This document shows, piece by piece, positions 1-5,187 of a DNA stretch of 9,543 nt; positions within the stretch are counted from its first letter, which is position 1, and every line of letters starts with the position of its first letter. The stretch comes from Clostridiales bacterium. Its GTDB lineage: Bacteria; Bacillota; Clostridia; Peptostreptococcales; Anaerovoracaceae. The notes beneath the pieces are model-generated. The model saw only the letters and a program-made list of their open reading frames with translations. It did no database searches and was not told the origin of the DNA. The position numbers and the translations under genes were made by a program. The stretch covers positions 1 through 9,543 of the forward strand of contig DPKU01000086.1 in the NCBI GenBank assembly GCA_003542355.1. The letters run 5' to 3'.

Positions 1-197
1 CTGAACGGCTTTCTGCCGCCGCCCCGGACTTCTCCACGGGTCTTTGCGGACTGTGTGCCCTGTCTCTGATTGGCCAGGTAATTTTTAATGACTGCGTGGA
101 CCGCATATTCATTGGGCTCGATTCCGAAGATCTCATCGCTCAGATCCAGCGTTCCGGCTTCGGCGCCGGCCATTGTCAACATAGTAATTTTTGCCAT
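1..197 (-). CDS. rplD: 50S ribosomal protein L4, N-terminal part (cut by window edge)
   Basis: L4 is a primary 23S rRNA-binding protein of the large subunit; its extended loop lines the peptide exit tunnel. In Escherichia coli it also represses its own operon through the S10 leader. About 65 codons are visible, starting MAKITMLTMAG. They carry the conserved basic stretch at residues 44-65 (NQRQGTQSAKTRGEV, then a GGGRKP run) that begins the tunnel loop in this family. The start is fixed by an AGGAGGAAGTCCA sequence directly ahead of the ATG at 197. The gene lies 23 nt after rplC on the same strand, as in the standard S10 operon. The C-terminal two thirds lie outside the window. No unusual feature is seen in the visible part. 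Confidence 0.95.
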   Translation of the reverse strand, partial: MAKITMLTMAGAEAGTLDLSDEIFGIEPNEYAVHAVIKNYLANQRQGTQSAKTRGEVRGGGRKPF

Positions 198-220
198 TGG
201 ACTTCCTCCTTCCTACTTCG

Positions 221-859
221 TTATTTGGCGTCCTGTCCCTTGACTGCATACCGGATGCGGAGTATTCCGCCTTTGCCTCCGGGGACAGCACCTTTCACGA
301 GCATCAGGTTTCTGTCTGCAATCACTTTTACGAGTTCGACGTTTTGTACGGTAACGGTATCTCTTCCCATTCTTCCGGGACCGTCGTTGCCCTTAAAGAC
401 TCTGGACGGATAGGTGCCTGCGGCCAGTGCGCCGGGCAGTCTCTTGTGCTTGGATCCGTGGGTCATTGGGCCGCGGTGATGATTGTGTCGCTTGATGTTG
501 CCCTGGGTCCCTTTTCCCTTGGAAATACCGGTGACGTCCAGCTTCTTGCCTTCTTCGAAATCGGCAGCGGTTATGATCTGTCCGGTTTCGTATGCATCGC
601 CTGTTTCGTTTTTGAACTCGGCCAGATGTTTTTTGTAGGAAGCTCCGGCTTTGTCGAAGTGTCCTTTTTCCGGTTTGTTGACTCTCTGCACTTTCTTGTC
701 TTCGAAACCGATCTGTATGCCGTTATAGCCATCGGTCTCTACGGTCTTGACTTGCGTGACCACAACGGGTCCGGCTTCGATTACCGTTACGGGAATCACT
801 TCTCCCGACTCGGAAAAAATCTGGGTCATGCCAATCTTTTTTCCCAAAATGGTTTTCAT
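221..859 (-). CDS. rplC: 50S ribosomal protein L3
   Basis: L3 is an early assembly protein of the large subunit that binds near the 3' end of 23S rRNA and sends an extension towards the peptidyl transferase centre. The 212-residue product has the usual bacterial length. It begins MKTILGKKIGMTQIF and shows the family signature around residues 112-166: GISKGKGTQGNIKRH, RGPMTHGSKHKR, then a PSRVFKGNDGPGRMG stretch. VTVQNVELV (169-177) and LVKGAVPGGKGG (187-198) follow. A TAGGAGGAAACAAGC ribosome site precedes the ATG at 859. It lies 84 nt downstream of rpsJ, in a gap that contains a perfect inverted repeat, and 23 nt upstream of rplD. The gene is intact and ordinary. Confidence 0.98.
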   Translation of the reverse strand: MKTILGKKIGMTQIFSESGEVIPVTVIEAGPVVVTQVKTVETDGYNGIQIGFEDKKVQRVNKPEKGHFDKAGASYKKHLAEFKNETGDAYETGQIITAADFEEGKKLDVTGISKGKGTQGNIKRHNHHRGPMTHGSKHKRLPGALAAGTYPSRVFKGNDGPGRMGRDTVTVQNVELVKVIADRNLMLVKGAVPGGKGGILRIRYAVKGQDAK

Positions 860-887
860 GCTTGTTTCCTCCTAAGTTCTTACAGCG

Positions 888-904
888 GATTACGATTCGT
901 AATC
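888..904 (-). repeat. Perfect inverted repeat in the rpsJ-rplC gap
   Basis: On the coding strand the sequence GATTACG-AAT-CGTAATC forms a perfect 7-bp stem with a 3-nt loop, about halfway between the rpsJ stop and the rplC start. It is not followed by a U-run, so it does not look like an intrinsic terminator. It could be an mRNA processing or stabilising hairpin, or a palindromic protein site. The sequence shows the symmetry only; any role is inferred. Confidence 0.6.
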
Positions 905-943
905 ATACTAAGTCCATTAGTAATCTATCGTTACTTTCTGTAC

Positions 944-1252
944 TTACAATTTGATTTCGATGTCCACACCGGCGGGCATATCCAGCTTCATGAGTGCATC
1001 GATGGTCTTGGGGGTGGGGCTCAGGATGTCGATCAGACGTTTGTGGGTCCTCTGTTCGAACTGCTCCCGGCTGTCCTTGTACTTATGAACGGCCCGTAAG
1101 ATCGTGACGATCTCCTTCTCGGTGGGGAGAGGGATGGGTCCGGATACTTCGGCGCCGGTCTTCCTGGCAGTATCCACGATGCGTTCTGCGGACTGATCCA
1201 AAGACTTGTGGTCGTAAGCTTTGAGTCTGATCCTGATTTTCTGACTGCTCAT
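944..1252 (-). CDS. rpsJ: 30S ribosomal protein S10
   Basis: S10 is a small-subunit head protein and also the NusE factor of transcription antitermination. The product starting MSSQKIRIRLKAYDHKSLD is 102 residues, the usual family length. It carries the conserved core IPLPTEKEIVTILRAVH, then KDSREQFEQRTHKRLIDI, and the terminal LDMPAGVDIEIKL. An in-frame GTG at 1291 would add 13 residues (MERDSASKQGGKS). I reject it because the codons just before the chosen ATG are themselves the ribosome site (AAGGAGGAAAATCA, 7-nt spacing) and S10 proteins normally start here. It is the first gene of the S10 operon, preceded by a long gene-free leader and promoter region. No tuf or other str-operon gene precedes it in this window. 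Confidence 0.98.
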   Translation of the reverse strand: MSSQKIRIRLKAYDHKSLDQSAERIVDTARKTGAEVSGPIPLPTEKEIVTILRAVHKYKDSREQFEQRTHKRLIDILSPTPKTIDALMKLDMPAGVDIEIKL

Positions 1253-1385
1253 TGATTTTCCTCCTTGTTTGCTTGCGGAATCTCTTTCCACATTTACTTT
1301 CGTACATTTTCGCTATTCTGTACGAGGTCGCTTCCCGTTGATTTGCTTTGAGTTACAGTCTCAGACGACCTTTGCCGTCCTCTTT

Positions 1386-1403
1386 ACACGCTACCGTGTG
1401 TTC
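1386..1403 (-). repeat. 18-bp hairpin repeat, copy 1 (inside the S10 leader)
   Basis: Plus-strand ACACGCTACCGTGTGTTC. It matches copy 2 at 1718-1735 at 17 of 18 bases. On the transcribed strand it forms a 5-bp stem (ACACG/CGTGT) with a GTAG loop. The single difference between copies changes an A-U pair to a G-U pair, so the stem is kept in both. It sits as one arm of the predicted junction in the rpsJ leader. Confidence 0.65.
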
Positions 1404-1514
1404 GGTGCTTGTTCACTCAAAACAAAACGGCGAGAACTCCTTCGCCTGCCTCTTGGGGCAGACTATTCTCGGCAGAAATTACCTGATAGCTCAGCAACTT
1501 CCTGCTTCTTCGCC

Positions 1515-1549
1515 AGGCATTTCCGTGCATTTTCAGCCTTTCCGTGCCT
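1515..1549 (-). repeat. TTTCCGTGC direct repeat within a weak stem
   Basis: The 9-mer TTTCCGTGC occurs at 1520-1528 and 1539-1547 (plus strand), 19 bp apart. It is flanked by AGGCA/TGCCT, which can pair to close a stem at the 5' end of the predicted S10 leader. The GCACGG core (transcribed strand) also appears in the hairpin repeat copy 2 and, as ACACGG, in copy 1. The function is unknown. Confidence 0.4.
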
Positions 1550-1564
1550 TAAGCAAGCTTTAAT

Positions 1565-1593
1565 AGAATACTACAGAGGTTTTACGAATGCAA
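1565..1593 (-). promoter_or_regulatory. Candidate S10 operon promoter (proximal)
   Basis: On the minus strand TTGCAT (1588-1593), a 17-bp spacer and TATTCT (1565-1570) resemble a sigma-A promoter. The -35 and -10 matches are moderate (3/6 and 4/6). The stretch immediately upstream, to about 1637, is rich in A-tracts like the UP elements of strong ribosomal promoters. Transcription from here would give the roughly 305-nt leader described separately. The overlapping upstream candidate at 1600-1627 is an alternative. Confidence 0.4.
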
Positions 1594-1599
1594 GAACTT

Positions 1600-1627
1600 T
1601 TTATAATATTTTCTGTTTTTTTTACAA
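1600..1627 (-). promoter_or_regulatory. Candidate S10 operon promoter (distal)
   Basis: On the minus strand TTGTAA (1622-1627), a 16-bp A-rich spacer and TATAAA (1600-1605) give box matches of 4/6 and 5/6, better than the proximal candidate. The surroundings are so A/T-rich that a chance match is plausible. Either or both could drive the S10 operon. Confidence 0.4.
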
Positions 1628-1683
1628 ATTTTTTCTGACTGCTAAAAGGTTTAGATTTCAATGGTTACAAGACTTTTATTTTT

Positions 1684-1703
1684 GCGCGGAGTAGCTCTCG
1701 TGC
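1684..1703 (-). repeat. Strong hairpin downstream of the M20-like gene
   Basis: On the minus strand GCACG-A-GAG-CTA-CTC-CGCGC folds into an 8-bp stem with a one-base bulge and a 3-nt loop; one pair is a G-U. It lies about 40 nt after the stop codon of the six-gene cluster. It is followed by A-runs, not U-runs, on the transcribed strand, so it lacks the hallmark of an intrinsic terminator. It may protect the 3' end of the cluster mRNA. Confidence 0.45.
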
Positions 1704-1717
1704 AGCAGTTTTTATGC

Positions 1718-1735
1718 ACACGCTACCGTGCGTTC
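1718..1735 (-). repeat. 18-bp hairpin repeat, copy 2 (after the cluster's last stop)
   Basis: Plus-strand ACACGCTACCGTGCGTTC, 17/18 identical to the copy in the S10 leader. It begins 5 nt after the tandem TAATAA stop of the upstream gene. The transcribed strand forms CGCACG/CGTGTG, a 6-bp stem including one G-U pair, with the same GTAG loop. No U-run follows. Confidence 0.65.
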
Positions 1736-1740
1736 CTTTA

Positions 1741-2352
1741 TTATCCAAAGGTAGCGGGATCTTGATGGGATGGTTTGACCAATCCCATCTCATATCGGTT
1801 CAGAATCGGCATCATCGCATCACAGATCTGTTCCTCCGGACAGGAAGAGGGGCAACAGATGCCAAGCGTGAGCCTGGCTGCTTCCGGCGTCATTTCGATC
1901 ATACCCGCATTCAGGATAAGCGGACCGGACGCTGGATCGGAAAAAGCCAGTCCGAGGGCAGCGCCATTGGTCTCGAAGTGGATATAGGTGTTATAAAAAT
2001 CAAAAAAGTCCTTGATTTCATCTCCAGCAAAAGGAAGCGATCCGGCCAGTTCGATCAGGATCGATATGGCATTGCGCTCTTCTTCCGGCCCGCCGCTTCG
2101 GGCAGAGATCTCCAGGCTCTTTCCCCGGGTGCGATGGTCCACATCATCTCCCGTTTCTTTTTTGTATGCTGCGATCCTTTGACGAATGTCAATGTAATCC
2201 GGCGCCATTAGAAGAAGCTTCGCCTCTTCGGGCATCGCCTGGGGCGCCTGTCCGCCTTTCAGGCTGCGAAACCGTATGCCGGGAATGCCGGGCAGAACGG
2301 GTGTGAATTTTCTCGCAATGTCCAGGGTCAGTGTGTCAAATCCATCATTCAT
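1741..2352 (-). CDS. Free-standing M20 (PepV/Sapep-type) dipeptidase lid-like protein, no catalytic domain
   Basis: The 203-residue product resembles only the middle, lid/dimerisation part of M20 metallodipeptidases. Landmarks, compared with the family as I remember it: GGQAPQAMPEEAKLLL (33-48) for the usual GG.A.N.VP..A segment; SARSGGPEEERNAI (83-96) for the usual G.SAH.S.PE.G.NAI; KDFFDFYNTYI (114-124); SDPASGPLILNAG (138-150) for D..SG.LT.N.G; and LTLGICCPSSC (161-171) for the usual RYPV strand. The N-terminal metal-binding half (about 200 residues) and the final roughly 90 residues with the GGGTYA and terminal His segments are absent. The lid His is Arg85 and the Asn of N.VP is lost, so dipeptidase activity is not expected. 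The frame is open and ends in tandem stops. The start overlaps the CapA-family stop (ATGA) with only a weak ribosome site, implying translational coupling. It could be a decayed remnant or a domesticated domain. Confidence 0.6.
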   Translation of the reverse strand: MNDGFDTLTLDIARKFTPVLPGIPGIRFRSLKGGQAPQAMPEEAKLLLMAPDYIDIRQRIAAYKKETGDDVDHRTRGKSLEISARSGGPEEERNAISILIELAGSLPFAGDEIKDFFDFYNTYIHFETNGAALGLAFSDPASGPLILNAGMIEMTPEAARLTLGICCPSSCPEEQICDAMMPILNRYEMGLVKPSHQDPATFG

Positions 2353-3719
2353 TCGGATCCGTACTCATAGTGATACAAGTACTTCCCTCCTATCAATTCG
2401 ATCATGTCTGTGAGAGCTTCCTCGGCCCTGGCTCCGTGCCCGGAGGCCAAAAGCTCCGGATTTTCATGATAATCGCCCACCAGCGGAATGATCGCATAGT
2501 ACGCTTTTCCATTCTTGCTGTACTTTTCGACCCAGGTGGGTATAAACTCCGTATCGATTTCTTTGATATAGCCTTCGTCCAGATCGTAGGTGAGACGCAC
2601 CGAGGCGATCATCCCCTGTTCTGTGTACCGATTGTCTAAAGTCTCTTGTCTTTGGTTGGAGATAAAATTACCCATGGAATAGAATACCGGTACGACTCTG
2701 GTGCGGAGCTGCGGCCCTTCATCGACGATGGGTTCTTCTTCCGGTTCCGGCAAGCCGATGCCGAATTTATGGCGAAAATGGAGGATCCAGCTCTCCTCAG
2801 AGTCCGGAAGCGCTTCCGCCGGCGGTGCAGGTACGATCTCCTCTTCCAGCAGGATCTCCTCGATCCCCTGAACCACATGTGGATGGGATGCAAAGATGAT
2901 GTCCGTCCCTGCCTGCGCTACCCGAAGCGCCATCTCCTTCTCGATCCTGCCTGCATTCCGCTGATACTCATTGCCCCAGTGAAAATAGGTGATCACGATA
3001 TCTGCACCCTGTTTCCGGACCGATGCGATGTCGTCGGTGATCTTCTGAATATCTTCTTCCAGCTCATAATAGCGAAAGGAATTGATCCGCTCCGCAGCGC
3101 CGGCAGGCATGATGCTGCCGTTGAGCGTGCGATGGCCATTATACAGGCTTGTCTCATAGGTATAGGCAACAATACCTACGTTCAACTCACCCACAGGAAC
3201 GATCAATGTGCGCTCCCCGCCTTCGCTGTAGGCGCCTGCAGTGCTGAGGCCTGCTTCGCTCAGCACCTGAAGGCTGCGCTCCAGACCTGCGAGCTTCGTA
3301 TCCAGAATGTGATTGTTGGAAAAGAGAGCTACATCAAAACCGGCTTTTGCAATGTCGAAGGCAAGCTGATCCGGAGAATTGAAATAAGGATATCCTTTAT
3401 AATCTCCATCGCCCAGGAAGGTGGTTTCCATGTTGCACAAAGATAAATCGGCTTCCTTTATATATTCCTGGACGTATTCATAGTCGCTTGAAAAGTCATA
3501 CGCCCCCGTTGCGGAATCGTAATTGGCGATCAGCTGAGACAGATGGCCCATCACGTCGCCCGCGCAGCGGATGGTCAGCTCTGCGGATCGGGGTTCGGGC
3601 TCCGTCCCGGGGGCCTCTTCGGGCAATGGAAAAAACAACAGCAGTCCAAAAACAGCAACAACCAGGCAGAATGCTGCCAGGAGGATTCTGCCGGTTCGCT
3701 TTTTCTTTTTTCTATTCAT
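2349..3719 (-). CDS. CapA/YwtB-family metallophosphatase-fold protein, membrane-anchored
   Basis: The 456-residue protein belongs to the family of CapA, the poly-gamma-glutamate capsule protein, which has a calcineurin-like metallophosphatase fold. A basic N-terminus (NRKKKKRTGR) and one hydrophobic segment (about 11-31) with no lipobox predict an extracytoplasmic domain held by a signal anchor. Family motifs appear in order: CAGDVMGHL (52-60), NMETTF (96-101), FSNNHILD (133-140), YFHWGNEY (245-252), ASHPHVVQ (277-284) and FYSMGNFISNQ (346-356), so the putative metal ligands are present. Between the last two lies an acidic, proline-rich insert (about 287-337). GGAAAGG lies upstream of the start, 18 nt after the Nfu stop; the end overlaps the next gene by ATGA. 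The other poly-glutamate synthesis genes (capB and capC type) are not nearby, so a capsule role is uncertain. Confidence 0.88.
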   Translation of the reverse strand: MNRKKKKRTGRILLAAFCLVVAVFGLLLFFPLPEEAPGTEPEPRSAELTIRCAGDVMGHLSQLIANYDSATGAYDFSSDYEYVQEYIKEADLSLCNMETTFLGDGDYKGYPYFNSPDQLAFDIAKAGFDVALFSNNHILDTKLAGLERSLQVLSEAGLSTAGAYSEGGERTLIVPVGELNVGIVAYTYETSLYNGHRTLNGSIMPAGAAERINSFRYYELEEDIQKITDDIASVRKQGADIVITYFHWGNEYQRNAGRIEKEMALRVAQAGTDIIFASHPHVVQGIEEILLEEEIVPAPPAEALPDSEESWILHFRHKFGIGLPEPEEEPIVDEGPQLRTRVVPVFYSMGNFISNQRQETLDNRYTEQGMIASVRLTYDLDEGYIKEIDTEFIPTWVEKYSKNGKAYYAIIPLVGDYHENPELLASGHGARAEEALTDMIELIGGKYLYHYEYGSE

Positions 3720-3737
3720 GTGTCACGCCTTTCCGGA

Positions 3738-3962
3738 TCAGGCGACAGATTCTACGGCTTTGATCTCGGGATACTGCTCGCGAAGGAGCGTTTCGATCCC
3801 CTGCTTGATGGTCATCTGGGAATAGGGGCATCCGGCACAATGACCTTTCAGTCTGACCAGAACGACCTGGTCTTCGGTATATTCCACAAATTCCACGTCT
3901 CCGCCGTCTCTTTGCAGGAACGGACGGATGTTTTCCAGCGCTGCTTTGATTTTTTCTTCCAT
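3738..3962 (-). CDS. Nfu-type (NifU C-terminal domain) Fe-S scaffold/carrier
   Basis: This 74-residue protein is a stand-alone NifU C-terminal domain, a class that carries or delivers [4Fe-4S] clusters in the cytoplasm. It shows IRPFLQRDGGDVEFVEY (12-28) and the cluster-binding CxxC at Cys42 and Cys45 in LKGHCAGCPYSQMTIKQGIE. The length fits the minimal form of the family. A near-ideal ribosome site (AAGGAGGAAGTC) precedes the ATG at 3962, only 10 nt after the lipoprotein stop. It sits between two envelope proteins, with no isc, suf or nif genes adjacent, so its position gives no clue to a specific client. Rnf, encoded nearby in the opposite direction, is rich in Fe-S clusters, but a link is conjecture. 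Confidence 0.92.
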   Translation of the reverse strand: MEEKIKAALENIRPFLQRDGGDVEFVEYTEDQVVLVRLKGHCAGCPYSQMTIKQGIETLLREQYPEIKAVESVA

Positions 3963-3972
3963 GACTTCCTCC

Positions 3973-5187
3973 TTATTGACCCCAGACAGGCACCGATGTG
4001 AAAACCGGCTTCGGCTGGGTTTTGCTATACTGTTCGATCACCACTTCTTTGATGGGATCCCCTTGGGCATTGAGTGTAATGGACCCTGTTGCACCGGGCA
4101 TTTCGAACACGCTGCTGAGCTTGCTCGAGAGGATCGTTCCCTGATCGAAGGTGCCGGCTTCCTCAATTGCCCGAAGAGCCAGAAGATAAGCATCGAAGCC
4201 TAAGGCAACGGCATTCGTGGGTTTTTCTTCCGTTCCATACTTTTTCTGGTATGCCCGCAGAAACGTCTGTGTCATATCCGACATCTGAGCAGAATCGTCA
4301 AATCCGGCGATATACGAAACGCCATCCAGATAGACCGCACTGTCCCGAAGCGGGTTGAGGTTCACTTCCGGAAGCCGTTCCCAATCTTCGATTCCGATCC
4401 ACTGAAAATCATAGCCACCTTCGTGGGCCTGATACAGCACTTCGTCAGCTTGCTCTGCGTCCGAAGGAAAAAAGACCGCCGAAGCGCCGGTCGTCTGGAT
4501 CATTTCGAAGTACGCTGTAAAATCCTCGGTTTTTTCCGGATATTCAATGACTGATACGCGCTCGGTATCTCCGGTCGTACGCGTTATCTTATCAACAAAC
4601 TGTTCGATCATGGCGCCGGCATAGTCGTCATCTTCCAGTTGCAGTGCCGCTGCCGAATCCAAGCCCAGATGTTCCAGCACATATTTTGCCGCCGAATTGC
4701 CTTGGAATGCATCCACATAGCACACTCTGAAATAGTAATCGCTGGTCTGCGTAATGATCGGATTGGTGCAGGTGACCCCAATGGCCGGCAACTGCGCTTC
4801 TGCAAAGATGTCGCTTCCTGCCAGGGTCAGAACACTCTTATAGCTGCCAAGAACGATGGATACATTCTGATCCACCAGACTTTGAGCTGCGGGAACTGCT
4901 GCCTGTACGTCGGACTGATTGTCGCTGTACACCAACTCCACCGGAAAGCCCAGGACTTTCGGAAAGAGTTCGTGCGCCAGTTCGATGCCCCGGATTTCCG
5001 CCTCCGCCCCCTTGGCATCGGCACCTGTGAGCGGCTCAAATACACCGATCTTCACCGTGGTTTCCTTCTGATCTGATTTTTCAAAAAATTCAGCCAAAAA
5101 GTTGTCGTACGTGTCACACCCGGTCAAAAACAGGCTCGCCGTCAGTATTGATGCCAGCAGGATAGCCGCATATTTTTTTGATTTCAT
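3973..5187 (-). CDS. ABC-type substrate-binding lipoprotein, branched-chain amino acid (LivJ-like) family
   Basis: The 404-residue protein is an extracellular binding protein of the Leu/Ile/Val (periplasmic-binding type I) class. It has a type II signal peptide with lipobox LTGC (21-24), so Cys24 should be lipidated and hold the protein on the outer face of the membrane. The mature domain begins VKIGVFEPLTGADAKGA (45-61), followed by the ligand-loop regions LGSYKS (113-118) and GVTCTNP (137-143) and the family's YYFRVCYVDAFQGN (151-164). No permease or ATPase gene lies in the cluster, so it is an orphan binding protein here: it may share a transporter encoded elsewhere or act as a sensor. The start overlaps the racemase stop (ATGA), with AAAAGG upstream. 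The ligand cannot be named; an amino acid is likely from the family. Confidence 0.88.
   Translation of the reverse strand: MKSKKYAAILLASILTASLFLTGCDTYDNFLAEFFEKSDQKETTVKIGVFEPLTGADAKGAEAEIRGIELAHELFPKVLGFPVELVYSDNQSDVQAAVPAAQSLVDQNVSIVLGSYKSVLTLAGSDIFAEAQLPAIGVTCTNPIITQTSDYYFRVCYVDAFQGNSAAKYVLEHLGLDSAAALQLEDDDYAGAMIEQFVDKITRTTGDTERVSVIEYPEKTEDFTAYFEMIQTTGASAVFFPSDAEQADEVLYQAHEGGYDFQWIGIEDWERLPEVNLNPLRDSAVYLDGVSYIAGFDDSAQMSDMTQTFLRAYQKKYGTEEKPTNAVALGFDAYLLALRAIEEAGTFDQGTILSSKLSSVFEMPGATGSITLNAQGDPIKEVVIEQYSKTQPKPVFTSVPVWGQ

Larger units (their letters stand above)
1253..1558 (-). promoter_or_regulatory. Structured 5' leader of the S10 operon (candidate cis-regulatory RNA)
   Basis: About 300 nt upstream of rpsJ hold no convincing gene but show clear pairing on the transcribed (minus) strand. 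(a) AGGCA/TGCCT at 1545-1549 with 1515-1519. (b) CGAGAA/TTCTCG at 1466-1471 with 1431-1436, enclosing an inner CTGCC/GGCAG hairpin at 1446-1461. (c) A 7-8 bp closing helix, 1415-1422 with 1346-1353, which encloses two tetraloop hairpins: ACACG-GTAG-CGTGT (1386-1399) and GACGGC-AAAG-GTCGTC (about 1364-1379). Together (c) looks like a three-way junction. No U-run follows any stem, so no attenuator is evident. In E. coli the S10 leader is the target of L4 feedback; whether this leader acts similarly is inference. I could not match it to a known riboswitch class by eye. Confidence 0.55.

Noticed and set aside
191..1099. 302-codon plus-strand open frame across rplC and the end of rpsJ
   Set aside because: It lies antisense to highly conserved ribosomal protein genes, has no ribosome site and gives no recognisable protein.
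1251..1291. GTG start at 1291 extending S10 by 13 residues
   Set aside because: The extension is encoded by the ribosome binding site itself, and S10 proteins are normally 102-103 residues.
1083..1307. Minus-strand frame starting at 1307 with a short basic peptide (MYESKCGKRFRKQT) that overlaps the rpsJ start
   Set aside because: It has no ribosome site and runs out of frame through rpsJ. I considered it as a leader peptide but nothing supports it.
1253..1560. Known riboswitch (TPP, glycine, SAM, T-box) or RNase P / SRP / 6S RNA in the rpsJ leader
   Set aside because: I looked for the conserved cores of these classes by eye and found only short chance resemblances, such as CTGAGA without the rest of a TPP motif.
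1684..1703. Intrinsic terminator after the six-gene cluster
   Set aside because: The stem is good, but the transcribed strand continues with A-runs rather than a U-run.
1831..1872. CCPSSC motif in the M20-like protein resembling the Cys motif of animal NRF/acyltransferase proteins
   Set aside because: The surrounding sequence fits the M20 lid much better; the Cys motif aligns with the RYPV strand and is probably coincidental.
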